From NCBI RefSeq assembly GCF_026213295.1, contig NC_079412.1, positions 8,238,630 to 8,302,629 on the forward strand: 64,000 nt of DNA, read 5' to 3'. Positions 21,660-30,297 of this stretch are shown here, one piece after another. This stretch comes from Gadus chalcogrammus. Lineage: Eukaryota > Chordata > Actinopteri > Gadiformes > Gadidae. The translations under genes and the position numbers were made by a program. The number at the start of each line of letters is the position of its first letter. Within the stretch, counting starts at the first letter, position 1. Under the pieces are notes generated by a model. It did no database searches. It saw only the letters and a program-made list of their open reading frames with translations, and was not told the origin of the DNA.

Positions 21660-21706
21660 GTTGGTTCCGAGTCATTCTCTTCGCAGTTCGATTTCTGCTC
21701 ATCCAT
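1..21706 (-). CDS. kmt2d: kmt2d (MLL2/MLL4) histone H3 lysine-4 methyltransferase, 3'-truncated by the window edge
   Basis: KMT2D is the catalytic subunit of a COMPASS-like nuclear complex that mono- and dimethylates H3K4 at enhancers. I assembled 45 coding exons with consistent phases: 21658-21706, 21438-21549, 21134-21336, 20893-21002, 20612-20774, 20355-20526, 20067-20181, 19770-19948, 19399-19661, 19143-19262, 18175-18998, 17917-18042, 17702-17824, 17428-17532, 16711-16892, 16298-16462, 16037-16146, 15859-15903, 15268-15456, 14936-15100, 14705-14827, 14503-14621, 14283-14418, 14079-14165, 13904-13981, 13648-13806, 13361-13430, 13014-13252, 12818-12891, 12307-12357, 10173-12200, 9472-9624, 9234-9415, 7137-8971, 6887-7010, 5870-5954, 5720-5789, 5400-5632, 2342-5220, 2091-2240, 1837-2001, 1399-1546, 1204-1270, 410-582, 1-85. 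The start MDEQKSNCEENDSEP resembles the mammalian N-terminus. The order is PHD cluster 1, acidic linker, PHD cluster 2, HMG-like region, Pro/Gln-rich half. FYRN, FYRC and SET are outside the window. One exon appears to miss one base near 4090-4093. Confidence 0.97.
86..1203. other. kmt2d introns, with a small perfect hairpin
   Basis: The intronic stretches 86-409 and 583-1203 show no coding sequence. At 824-850 two 12-base arms (AGACTTTAGATT and its complement) flank a 3-base loop. Nothing else stands out. Confidence 0.6.
1547..1836. repeat. degenerate GTGTACTACGGT-type repeats and a hairpin in a kmt2d intron
   Basis: Bases 1716-1742 form a perfect hairpin (arms CACCGTCGCAAA, 3-base loop). 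From about 1743 to 1832 there are irregular copies of a 10-15 base TGTGCTACGGTG-like unit. No coding signal. Confidence 0.6.
2342..5220 (-). CDS. kmt2d: kmt2d exon 39: long Gln/Met/Pro-rich exon with an apparent one-base frameshift
   Basis: A 2,879-bp exon. It starts VRKQQKEHTNLIAEYKSKQ and is dense in Gln, Met, Pro and Gly. It contains RLLQERQLQHRMQLAKLQQQ and the conserved IIAQNPQLRNLPPNQQ, and ends in QQLLQKLLRTKNHLAA (an LxxLL-like box) and NGHINSKLAMLEQKLQGTP. The 5' half and the 3' half are open in different frames. The switch falls at about 4081-4130, next to a four-C run at 4090-4093 (G on the coding strand). Exon length is 2 modulo 3 while both flanking junctions need 0 modulo 3, so one base is missing relative to an intact gene. 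Confidence 0.92.
5400..7010 (-). CDS. kmt2d: kmt2d exons 35-38: conserved helical / coiled-coil segment
   Basis: Four exons: 6887-7010, 5870-5954, 5720-5789 and 5400-5632. They encode DPIAKAKMVALKGIKR, RQQVSLLAQRLASAPG, a short RPNPPQYSR exon, and the long helix YEEWLIHTQQLLQMQLKFLE with HRKSRKALCAKQRTAKKAG and KLVTEEQSKIQKQLDQ. The 70-bp exon (5720-5789) is needed to keep frame: its donor is TTAA followed by GTTGGT, which joins to give RLNDAEQQQYEEW, matching mammalian VINEADQRQYEEW. The strong charge periodicity fits a coiled coil. The intron between 5954 and 6887 hosts a LINE fragment. Confidence 0.93.
6001..6706 (+). mobile_element. L2-type LINE 3' fragment, decayed, inside a kmt2d intron
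   Basis: Frames broken by indels still spell the C-terminal end of an L2/CR1-group reverse transcriptase: FYHLKNIARLRPLNPSLS, a decayed RLDYC-like piece, LQHITPP, then LHALAPRYLSDLPHAYTP and a region encoding TLWNQLSPHIRTA. The fragment ends with the usual SWKALYKI-like tail and an ATT-rich run at 6672-6706. It is inserted in the orientation opposite to kmt2d. 5' truncation and many frame breaks indicate a dead copy. Confidence 0.75.
7137..8971 (-). CDS. kmt2d: kmt2d exon 34: Gln-rich exon with conserved acidic block and LxxLL motif
   Basis: An 1,835-bp exon. Landmarks in order are: QPGPGNPQAM; the conserved PPPQFIELRHNAQ; a long polyglutamine run (near 8381-8459); the highly conserved acidic block containing LETNDPHLDDLLNSDEFDLL followed by AYTDPELDQGD; the nuclear-receptor-box-like LPLLIQDLLEHEKKE; a second polyGln run (near 7507-7562); and NNFFPNKG at the end. 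LxxLL-type motifs in KMT2D are linked to nuclear-receptor co-activation. The acidic block is nearly identical to mammals, which marks it as functionally important. Confidence 0.95.
9234..9624 (-). CDS. kmt2d: kmt2d exons 32-33, separated by a very short intron
   Basis: Exon 32 (9472-9624) begins with the conserved RQKLRDFLIKQQ, matching the mammalian RELLIRQQ helix, and runs into Pro/Ala-rich sequence ending in PPYPQ. The downstream frame (AISGPQAAMARK to LDPNAMR) is rejoined at 9415 through an AG|GCT acceptor. That leaves an intron of only 56 bases (9416-9471), which is in phase on both sides. Reading straight through meets a stop in this frame, so either the tiny intron is spliced or a frameshift lies here. 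The first residues of exon 33 are therefore less certain than the rest. Confidence 0.7.
9625..10172. other. kmt2d intron without recognisable content
   Basis: A 548-base intron between exons 31 and 32. AT-rich. I see no conserved coding, repeat or RNA signal. Confidence 0.6.
10173..12200 (-). CDS. kmt2d: kmt2d exon 31: Pro/Ser-rich exon with a coding tandem repeat
   Basis: A 2,028-bp exon. It begins with QAESQVCRPIKTEPG and LHLQIPPP, is rich in Pro, Ser and Gln, contains the conserved DPYSRPPSRPQSRDPFAALH-type block (here with DTYSRPPSRPQSRDPF), and ends with the conserved GLTPSELEKHRQ. Near 11650-11745 it encodes a His/Gln-rich run. Near its 3' end it encodes about 17 copies of a 7-8 residue unit rich in Met, Ser or Thr, Gln and Ala (listed separately). 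The region is probably disordered and could aid condensate formation or co-activator contact; that role is inferred. Confidence 0.93.
10391..10792 (-). repeat. coding minisatellite in kmt2d: 21/24-bp units encoding MSQQQAQ / MTQQQQAQ
   Basis: Read on the minus strand, about 17 head-to-tail units encode Met or Ile, Ser or Thr, three or four Gln, Ala, Gln. Seven-residue (21-bp) and eight-residue (24-bp) versions are interspersed, so length changes always keep the frame. The Met/Ile and Ser/Thr swaps mark unit classes. A shorter relic (MNQPQLQLQQHVQQQ) borders the array on the C-terminal side. Human KMT2D has no comparable array at this point as far as I know. Confidence 0.92.
12307..15456 (-). 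CDS. kmt2d: kmt2d exons 19-30: basic linker and HMG-like domain
   Basis: Exon 19 has the conserved QFYRLEGVWLTESGM and MSPLHKRRQRR. Exons 20-22 carry basic, nuclear-localisation-like blocks (KKRKRKPYRPG; RRGRKKSKLEDMFPAYLQ). Exon 28 (13014-13252) holds LSYNQRSLQRWEKDEELG and SPVLYANTNFP. Exons 29 and 30 complete the HMG-box-like unit with CKQIMKIWRKVSAADK and KAKDNRASQRINKAQK, about residues 1430-1552. HMG-type folds bind DNA, and the same segment is present in mammalian KMT2D. Exon 30 is a 51-bp microexon-size exon. Confidence 0.93.
12358..12817. other. kmt2d intron with a 15-bp-arm hairpin
   Basis: Intron between exons 29 and 30. Bases 12553-12567 (ACATGACAAATGGAA) are exactly complementary to 12573-12587, with a 5-base loop. 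No coding signal. Confidence 0.65.
15457..15858 (-). mobile_element. tRNA-derived SINE fragment with internal 40-bp duplications, in a kmt2d intron
   Basis: On the minus strand, 15799-15758 reads CATAGCTCAGGCGGTAGAGC, an A-box-like tRNA start, followed by a TGACTGGTAACCGG segment that fish tRNA-derived SINEs also have. A 40-bp unit (GGAAGGTTGCTAGTTTGG core) is repeated at 15643, 15683 and 15723. The segment 15632-15659 is itself a palindrome built on ACTAGCAACC. A short (CA)n tract lies at 15540-15564. The B-box half seems rearranged, so this is not an intact tRNA. Confidence 0.6.
15859..17824 (-). CDS. kmt2d: kmt2d exons 13-18: second PHD cluster (PHD4-PHD6)
   Basis: About residues 813-1056. 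Exon 13 ends with the conserved MQNTVVLFSNTDKF. PHD4 (exon 14 into 15) has CVVCGSFGKGAEG and CYHPYCVNSK. PHD5 (exon 15) has CEVCGKASDPSRLLLC and YHTYCLDPPL. PHD6 with its preceding Cys/His-rich motif (exons 15-17) has CVQCAS, FHCEWQN, THCGPCASLVTCPVC and WVHAVCESLYTEDEVEQA. In KMT2D this triple finger is the part reported to bind the histone H4 tail. Residue identity with mammals is high. The intron between exons 15 and 14 carries a minisatellite. Confidence 0.95.
16917..17425. repeat. minisatellite (GATATCAGTGATGAG core) in kmt2d intron between exons 14 and 15
   Basis: Roughly 18-20 irregular units of about 20-35 bp, each combining GATATCAGTGATGAG with a variable GAGAGTGAGA spacer. On the transcribed (minus) strand every unit reads CTCATCACTGATATC followed by a pyrimidine-rich CACTCTCTCAC-like piece. 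The array almost fills the intron and ends about 10 bases from the exon-14 donor at 17428. No stop-free frame here resembles a protein. Confidence 0.9.
17917..19948 (-). CDS. kmt2d: kmt2d exons 8-12: zinc-binding segment and acidic, low-complexity linker
   Basis: Exon 8 (19770-19948) continues the Cys-rich series (CRVCSECG, WFDNYAVCEDC, CAVCSKA). Exons 9-11 are Glu/Pro/Ser-rich; the stretch near 18487-18533 is an almost unbroken acidic run, and a second one lies near 18695-18735. Exon 11 ends in the conserved basic motif RSRIKQ, and exon 12 (Arg/Gly-rich, GKRRPRGG) follows. Human KMT2D has a very long array of Ser-Pro-Pro-Pro-Glu-Glu repeats in this interval. Here the linker between the PHD clusters is only about 490 residues and that array is absent. 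Confidence 0.9.
20067..21336 (-). CDS. kmt2d: kmt2d exons 3-7: first PHD cluster (extended PHD1, PHD2, PHD3)
   Basis: About residues 54-308. The segment starts with a zinc knuckle containing ALCNC and RELRHF, continues through CWVHHWCAVW, and ends in a canonical half-finger (HCEYCKRLGATIRC to YHFPC). Together these form the extended PHD typical of the KMT2C/D N-terminus. PHD2 runs from CAVCDSAGDL to WQCPECKVC. PHD3 runs from CQTCR through YHTFCLQPAMETLP to WKC. All Cys4-His-Cys3 ligands I could trace are present. In the family these fingers read histone tails and contact partner proteins; which ligand each binds is not shown by sequence. Confidence 0.95.
21608..21657. repeat. (CA)n microsatellite immediately after the first coding exon of kmt2d
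   Basis: A run of about 25 CA dinucleotides. On the minus strand the kmt2d intron therefore begins GTGTGTGTG directly at the donor, so the splice donor is part of the microsatellite. Confidence 0.9.
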
Positions 21707-21728
21707 CCCCTCTATCGAGTTTGACCTC

Positions 21729-23609
21729 CTTTAGAGAGATCTAGAGTTAGAGACAAAAGAAGAATTACGATTTGTGCCTCCAAACAGTCATTAAACAGTT
21801 AATTTCAGGAGTTTGAATGCAATATATTCCATCTTACCTTAATAAATAAAGCAGAGGAAACAAACTAGAAAAGCCAATAAAGCACTATCTTTTAACTTCA
21901 CGCAGGGGTACAAACAACTTTTAGGTTTCCCCATTTGTAAGATTTGCAAAGAAATCAGCAGATGAAATAAGACAGGGTCGAATGAAATTCAAAGTCATTA
22001 AAACGTATAATCTTGCATTACAATTTATTCCATTTAGATCATTTCCGTACGAGTTAACGTTAACAGTGCCAATACACCGCGTATTGCTCGCAGTCACCAA
22101 AGGACGAATATTGCGCCAGCTTTTCAAACACAGACATCGTTAAAAAAAATACTGTACCATTGGAGTATGCGTTCATGGAACAATGCATAACCCAATTACT
22201 TATATTTACAACACCAATTAACAACCTTTCACAATTGAGATGTTGTTTTGATCCATAACACAACCATAAAACGGGGTACACAAAGACAACACGACTTCCG
22301 TATGAACACCTTCCTGTTGCCACAGTGCTCATTTCGTGTTGAACTATTGCGATGTTTAACGCAGTTCCGTCCCCCGACATGTCCATCAGACAACCAGAGC
22401 ATAAATAGTTATTTACTCACTCCAAACACGTTTTGACTTCAATGTACGTGTTTTAAGAATATATATGGTAAATATAGCGAAAGTGCGTTGGACAACTGGG
22501 CAATGTTTAGCCAAGGCCAAGTAGAAGTACAGCAGGTATCATTACCTTGCATTGTGTGTAAAAACAGATTCAAGATAGATATATAAGAAAACAGACCGAT
22601 TAACAGCCTTCCCATGCATTTCATAATAACTTAGAGAAACGTACATTGGGATGATTTAATCAGCCACAGTACATAGATCTATTCAATACGTGTGGTTTCC
22701 CGAGAAATGTGGATCATCGATTCAAACCATTCTCCAATAGTCCTCCTCGGGGTTAGTATAGATTGAAGCGGGAGGAATGGTTACAACCTGGGAGAACATA
22801 GCCCAAATACTACTAATACGATCCTAAATCCACCAGATGGATCGTTTCTGAGGACCTTGTGCGTTTATTTCTCTCAATTCTCAAATCCCAATGCACCAGC
22901 AAACAGAGTGGTCACAGCAGAAACTCCCAACCTACCAATAAATAGAACCCTAACCCGGTGAACCTAGACCCAACATTTAAATAAACCCTGACCCGGTATG
23001 AGGGAAACCAACGTGTACGGAGAGGATCTCTCCAACACAACCCCCAGTAGACTGGGTGCAACGTTGGTAAATGTTCATGTAGACAAATACAAGTTGGTCA
23101 TGTCAATTGCAGGATTAAGATTAGCCTTCAGCCACAGATTGTGTACCGTTTTGTGTACGTCAGAAGGTGATACACAGGTGCATCTAAACGAAAGATACGG
23201 TGGATTATAAATAGTACGACATTAAAGTGGGCAATCCGTCGCACTGCTTAGTGTAAACACTGACTTCAAAGGATTGGTCCTGGGCCAGCAATTAGCCGGG
23301 CCCAAGAAGCTAACAACCATCGCATCCCATATAGCTGCAGACTGTGACTACTAATGGTGAAACAAACAAGTGAATGTTAAAGAACAACCTATATTCTATG
23401 TGAATATCTATAAACTATCTATAAACCACCAAGCTGGGAGTCTGCAAAAGCATTAACACCAAGTTGACAATACGATAGCTAAGCGTTAGCTCTCCAGCAA
23501 GTACACACGACCCATCTCACAACTGTTAGCATAGCAAACATTAGACGGGTTAAGGTCAGAACGGTCTCTTTGCAGGAGTTTAAAAGAGGTTCATATGAAA
23601 ACGACTCAC
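21729..23609. other. AT-rich first intron of kmt2d (5' UTR intron)
   Basis: About 1.9 kb between the probable untranslated exon and the first coding exon. I see no coding blocks, tandem repeats or RNA genes in it. Confidence 0.5.
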
Positions 23610-24050
23610 CTTACAACCCAAATGTGGAGTCCTCATACATCAGTTTAACACGGCGAACCACGCAGCTTCACAAAACGTGGACGGTTTTCTCATGTTATGT
23701 ACCGGGCTAACGTGGCTAGCCGGCTCGGGGAGGAGTGGGGGAAGTGCGGGGCTGGTAGCAGGCTGATCCGCGGGGCTAGCTCCACAGAGCCGCCACTAAT
23801 CCCTTATCTCCAGCCACGCTACGCTCACTTTGCCGTCAGGTCCATGAGCTCCGATCCGATACAAAAATGTCCAAATCAAGGAATCCCAGAATGGAAAAAG
23901 TCCAACCGAGTTGATGCAGTGTTAAAAGCCTCCTTAGCTGCTCGGCTAAGTCCTTGCTTGGTGTGAACTAGCCTGGAAGCTAGCTCCCCAAGCAGCTCAG
24001 GAATCTCTCACGCCAGCAGGTCGCTGCTACGACAACTAACTGCAAGTTTG
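23610..24050 (-). promoter_or_regulatory. kmt2d: probable untranslated first exon and promoter region of kmt2d
   Basis: On the minus strand a strong splice donor (AAG followed by GTGAGTCG) ends an exon at 23610. A matching acceptor lies at 21728, just 5' of the start codon, so the gene very likely has a leading non-coding exon here. The flanking 300-400 bases are richer in CpG than the surrounding AT-rich DNA, which suits a broad promoter. The far end of the exon, i.e. the transcription start, is a guess. Confidence 0.5.
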
Positions 24051-24214
24051 CACTAAATCGTCCGCCAGACGATGTGTCTAAAAACAAAAGTGGACGACCA
24101 TCGGTGCATATTCATATCCGAGGCTGTGTGCGCTGTATCCTGGCTTGCAGCTACTTGGCTTTGCAGCTCAACTTTGCCTCTGGTACCCTTGTATGGGTCA
24201 CCATCATCACTTCA

Positions 24215-24345
24215 CTTGCGTTGCGTCGCGTTTGTTTGCGTCGCGTTGCGTCATATTTGGTTGCGTTGCGCTGGGTCGCGTAAACGGATCGGCGTGCAGA
24301 CGCAACTTTGCCTTGCGTCTTTACGCCGATCCGCGTCGGTAAGAG
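24215..24345. repeat. GCGT-rich patch with a two-step hairpin upstream of kmt2d
   Basis: Repeated TTGCGTCGCG/TTGCGTTGCG words are followed by an inverted repeat. The outer arms are CGGATCGGCGT and its complement (24285-24295 and 24323-24333). The inner arms are AGACGCAA and its complement. It stands out in CpG content from the AT-rich DNA around it. Confidence 0.6.
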
Positions 24346-25352
24346 GTTAGCAGTGGGGCTAGTAGTGCTAGCTCCGAACCACTTCGTCAAATATATCTTT
24401 AAGCACATCGACTGTAGCGAACATAATGGCTGTTATTGGGTTGATGTAACTATGAGCTTCGGTGGGACTGAATCGATACTTAAAATTGTAATATGTCAAC
24501 ATTCATTATGTTAATGGGCCTAAAGATTAAAATCGGTTGTTGCGCTGACTGATGGGATACGGTGGGAATAACAGATATCATATCACGTCGTTTGATTGTC
24601 GAACATAGGGTAGCCATTTTATTAGACAGTGGCACAGGACGATCAGATTTACAGCAGTATACCACATCTGATGTCATATACGAGGCGAAGTTACATGTGT
24701 GCTGAATGTCTCTAACCTCAATATTCCCTATTCTAATCCGTCTGGTGGTGCTATTACTGTGTTGACTTTGGTAGACTACTCGAGTCGCTACATATGTTCA
24801 TATTCATTCATTAGGCACGACATAATAGTATCAAGCGTTTTGCCGATCTAGCCTCATTAAAACAACTTGTAATCGACGCTCTATTTATTGCAACAAGATC
24901 ACAATCAATCACAGCAGTGTCTCAAAAGCTCTGTTTAATCTTTTTATCCGAAGGTAGGTCCTTCTGTAGCGTGTTATTGTGAACCGCCCGTGGTAGGCCT
25001 AGGTCCTTTATCTGCGTTTCCCTTCCAAAATGAACACGATAATGATTTATCATATTTATTTATTTTAAGTCGTACAACTTTGTTAGTCACAATGTCATTC
25101 TGTTTTCAGCTCTGACCTATTATTTGAACCGAAAAGGCTTGATCAGAGATTTTCGTTAGTTGCTGTCGGATTTCATCTCTCTGGGGTCAACAATAGGTGT
25201 ATAGGTCAAGTTGGCCTAACTATGGTTGAGCATTAGGGCGAAGGTGCTAGGCCAGCAGTATTCCTTTTATCCTTTTGTTCAGATCAGCTGAATAAATAAT
25301 ATCCTATAGATTGGCTTCAAGATATTCTTCCAGTGAGTATTTCAAATTTACC

Positions 25353-25428
<76 letters not shown>
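25353..25428. repeat. (ATT)n microsatellite
   Basis: About 25 uninterrupted TTA/ATT triplets. Confidence 0.97.
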
Positions 25429-27090
25429 CATTTATATATACATTCCGTTGGTGTTTCGCATTGATTTCAATGCGATTTTTTTATTGGATTTTTTGTGGAA
25501 TTAACCCATCATCAATCCTTATTTTGTACACTGAAAGCATTTAATTCCATGGTGTCAAAGGCTGATGACAACAGATGGTTTTGGTAGTCTGAGTACCATC
25601 ATTCAAAAGATAAGATTGATTTCTGTAAAGGAAACCCGGACTCCACTAATACTCCATCGGGCAAAAGGTGCAATAGGAAAGAGAGGGCAAGAGTCCACAA
25701 ATCAACGATGAAACACACATAAAGCCCTTTTTTATTATCTGAATTATAATATAAAGAGCTTAACAGAAAAAGCATCTAATCAGATGTGATTTCTTAAACA
25801 TGTCATCTATTTCCACAACTTAGAGGTAGATGGGCATTAGGCAGCATGAGGCAGATTTGAATAAAGGCACTACCATTATTACTTAACTTGGTTTTAAGCT
25901 TTACTAAGATTGGACTAGATTGTTTGGTGTCTTGACTGGTTGGAAGAGAGTGACTGTGCAGTGATTGGCCATTCAACGTAAATAGAGGGAGGGATTACCT
26001 CAACCAACTTGTCCTATTGGCCTGATAGGGTAATGGTTGGTTTCCCATCTGTCTCTTGTAATAATCCTCAGCCATAGCAGCTCTCCACAGCTGTCCACCA
26101 CCAGCACCAACTAGAACAATAGATAGTGTGTTGTTGTGTAGTGTGCAACACCTCCACCCGACTTTTATTCATGTGACGCTCCCCAGGGGTTATGGTTACA
26201 ATTGTCAAAGTTGATGTTGGTAGTTTGTATTTTGCAGGTGTCTTGTTGTGAATAAAAACAGTCTACATGTGATAAGGAAGGGTAAAATAATGCTTCTACT
26301 CCTTTAAAATCAGCAGAATCATCATATTTTAATCAGTTCACTTCCACTATTTGATGGAACTATTTGAACTATTTTGAAATGTAAATCAGATAGGCTATAT
26401 GTGTTTTGAGGAGCACTCTTTAAGAGTGGGGATTTTCCTCTGCTTATTGACATCATCGTTTCTCCCCTGCAAGTGCAGATTAACCCTTGAGGAACAGAAG
26501 AACACATTTTTTTCATATTGAATGCGAGTAGAAGTAGTATTAAATACTAAAACACTGTGTCCCTGAACCCAGTGGATCATCCTCTTAAAATCTTCATGTA
26601 ATTCAACTTGTGCCACAAGAGGGTGTAGGTGGACCCAATAATTACTGGTTTCGTTTTAAAAGTAGGGGAAAAGGAAAAATAGTAAATCAAGCATTTATGT
26701 GCGCAACACATTGATCAAGGGCCAATTGGTCTTCGAAAAATCATTAGAATTCATATGGCAAGAGTTTACAAAATGATCCTAAAATCCTGTTCTAACATTG
26801 CTGACACAGGGTGGCATGGCTTACAGTGCACTGTAGAATATCACGTCTGTGTTATTCATTAACTGCCTTTTCAACCAGATCCTTGTTCTGCCCTTCAGTT
26901 ATAATGATATAATTGTTTACATATTTTAAAGGATTTGAAAGAGCAATTCACATGGTATGTAACAATTGAATGGATTGATTTTAAGGTATACTCTTTAGTA
27001 ATATAATAAGGAGGAAAAAACATGCCATTAAATCATTATAATACATCTAAATTATTTGCAAATTTATGAAGAATGTACAAAAATAAAGCT

Positions 27091-27096
27091 TTTATT
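27091..27096 (-). terminator. dhh: candidate dhh polyadenylation signal
   Basis: AATAAA on the minus strand, about 325 bases after the dhh stop. Other AT-rich words nearby make the choice tentative. Confidence 0.35.
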
Positions 27097-27418
27097 TTTT
27101 TTTAAATGCATTATCCTCAAAGCATTAGAATAACAGCAATTATTTATATATTTTTTCACGTTTTAACAAGTTACAAATTGTACAAGTAGAGACAGTGTCT
27201 GGTAAGAGCATTTATATGATGTCAAGTCTTTATAAAATAATATACTTTTATCTCATATAATTATATCTCATGTTTTATATTACTTATGAATTCTTTAATA
27301 TACAAGACAAGGCAAATAACAGTGATAGGGAAGGCATTTCATGCAACAGCCTACACTGCAGGAAATCAATGAAATGGAAGTTACTCGTGCAATATGCTTG
27401 TGCTTATATTCATTGTGA

Positions 27419-30243
27419 TTAGGGATGGAATAACCTTGAGTCCAGGAAAACTTGTCCAAAACTGTACAGCAATCTAGCATACCAGTGTATGTTTGATACT
27501 TCCTCTTTAATGTCCATTGTTAAAGTCTCGTTGCTTTTTGAAGTGTCATTTTCACCATATGTACCTGCTCTTCCATTAACCGAAGTGTTCATATCAAAGT
27601 CTTTCGGATACTTCTTAGCGTAGCTCTTCTTGTCTACTTCGGCTGGCCCTTCTCCTTGGCTCTCCTCCCAAAGCAGTTGATAGATAGAGAAAAGAAAGCG
27701 AACAGGTCCAAACGCCCAGTGTGCAAGTTTGTGGTCTTCTACCACTGCATAGGTGGATGCCAGCACCCCATCAACAAACACAGTGCCATCTTGTGTCAAG
27801 GGTGAGTAGATGCCCACACCGTCCTCTACTGAAATAGAGATGATCCGAGAGGGTCGCACTCGGTCACCCGCCCCATGGACGAGAACGTAATCCCCCTTCT
27901 GGGCTCGGCTAGCGAACCTAGCCTTGTACTCTCCGTGACAGAGGTTGTACCGGGAGGCGAGGAAGACCAAGTGGTGGGGGGTGAGGACCAGACGGTTGCC
28001 ATCTTCAGTCTGCAGTGCTAAGAAGGTGGACCGGCCCCGTGGCTCCCGGTGCAGAAACAGAATGACTGGGCTGTAAACCACGCGGCCTGTATCAGACATG
28101 GCCATGACCCGGTCCCCGAGAACCAGCGAGGCCAGGGTCTTCTTGCCCCCACCAGGAGTACTCACCCAGGCCCCGCCAGGGAAGCATCCGCCTTTCTCCA
28201 CCGTCACGGCATGATCTGGAACCCAATCAATAACATGAATAATAACCACAGCGAGGAAATAAACGTGTCCAAAATCCAACCTCATCCCACATAATACAAC
28301 ACCCGGTCCTCTGCACAATATGAATCAGAATCAGAACTCTCTGCGTCTGATTCTAACGCTTCCCAAACTCACCAGCCTTAACCGAGCAATGGATGTGGTA
28401 CTTGGACTCATAGTGCACCCAGTCGAAACCGGCCTCCACCGCCAACTGAGCTAGAAGGCCGTACTTCTCTGTTCTCCTGTCGTCTGTGGTGATGTCCACG
28501 GCCCGGCCCTCGTAGTGCAGAGAGTCTGCCGGGTGGTGACCGTCTTCGTCCCAGGCCTCAGTGACCCGCAGGTGTACCCCAGGCCACTGGTTCAGGACAG
28601 CGATGGCCAGTCGGTTCAGACAGTCCTTGCAGCGCTAATGAAAGAACCAGACGGAGTGTTTCATACAGTGTAATGTGCCGAAAGACACTTTTTGTTCCCA
28701 ATGCTATTTACAATTGACTTATTATCATTTTTTCAGTGGTATTTCCTTCTTTACACAGATCACAATGAGGTAAGGGTTACAGGTCACATGGAGGATGCCT
28801 AGAGTTAGAGTAAGAAGGTAGATATTTGGATTCAACCACAAACCTTGCATGTTTAAATTCGGGAGTCAAACAGCCTAACCAATACACTTTCCACTACAAT
28901 ATCCTGCCCTCTTGTATTTCAATAATATTTTTTTAAATAGGTTCAGCAGACATGAAGACTAGTACTTTGTCCGAGAAAAGTGTAGCCTACCTCTGAGACA
29001 TTTTTAATTACTTTGATATCAAAGGAATGACAGCTCGAGATAAAGAAGCATACAAAGTCGATGGGAAACATTTGTGTACAGTTTGTGTGATATCTCATCA
29101 CTTTGGCTCTGGTTGCAAGCAGGTTTGTCACTTGACATCATCACATCAATTCCTCCTTTATCCCGCTAAAGGCCACCTCAAGACCTCCTTTCTCCTACAT
29201 TCTCAACACAAGAACTAAACTACTGTAGCTAGCTTGGCACATGCTTTGGTCTTTTTATGTGAGAATGAATCAAGGCCTTTCTCCCTGGTTTTTCCTCACA
29301 GTTTTTCAATGTCATCCCTGTAGCATTTGATCAGAAATGTGCAGCAAAGTTATTCCAACGCCCACATGTGACATAATGTTGCACACTGTGTCAAAATGAA
29401 CAGGAAAATAACAGGCGGGAAAGTGATGTTGTTATCCAAGATGCGTCACAAAAAATTAAAGCGGAGGTCTTCAGTCTGCACTGCCCCTGCCTTGTGCTTT
29501 GGCAGTCAATACATGGGTTCCGAGAGATAGAGAGAGAGCACGAGAGAGAGAGATAGAGAGAGAGAGAGAGACAGAGAGGGAGAGAGAGACCGAGCATTAG
29601 AGTGAGTAGTTTGGGTGAGAAGGAGACCCTGCCAGTGAAGAGCCAAGGTTGATCCTAGCTCACAGGGCAGAGGGGAGGAATGTATGGGCATGGTGTTGGG
29701 AATGTAACAGCAAGAGTGCGAAAGGGAGAAGGGGTAGCAAACAAACTGGCAATGCCATTGAGGAGAGGCGTTTCATTGTCACAGCTACAATAGCGGCTTT
29801 TCCGACGGTGCCATTACTTCAGCGAGTGGGAATTCTGTATAGGCGACCCCTCACAGCTCCAAATGACACAAAGACTGTCTTTCACATCTGGGCTAAAGAG
29901 GGGCACATGCACACGTACACACTCTCAACACACACTCACAGCCCTCATGTACACACTCTCAACGTGCTCACACTGGCCATCTGAAGGGCACACACACACA
30001 GTCGATGTGCTGTCGCTTAAGCGTCACAAGGGCACACACACACTCTTAAAGCCTTCTTGCTGGACATCCGAAGGGCGCACACACACACACACGCATACAC
30101 ACCCTCTCTTAACGTCCTAACACTGTATCAGAAAGTTCTCACACACACACACACACGCACACGAACACACACACACACACACACTCTCGTCTTCACACTG
30201 TATCAGAAAGTTCTCACACACACACACACACACACGCGCACAC

Positions 30244-30297
<54 letters not shown>

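Larger units (their letters stand above)
24051..27085. other. kmt2d-dhh intergenic region
   Basis: No coding sequence recognised. It holds a GCGT-rich patch with a hairpin (24215-24345) and an (ATT)n microsatellite (25353-25428). RHEBL1, which lies between KMT2D and DHH in mammals, is not visible here on either strand. Confidence 0.6.
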
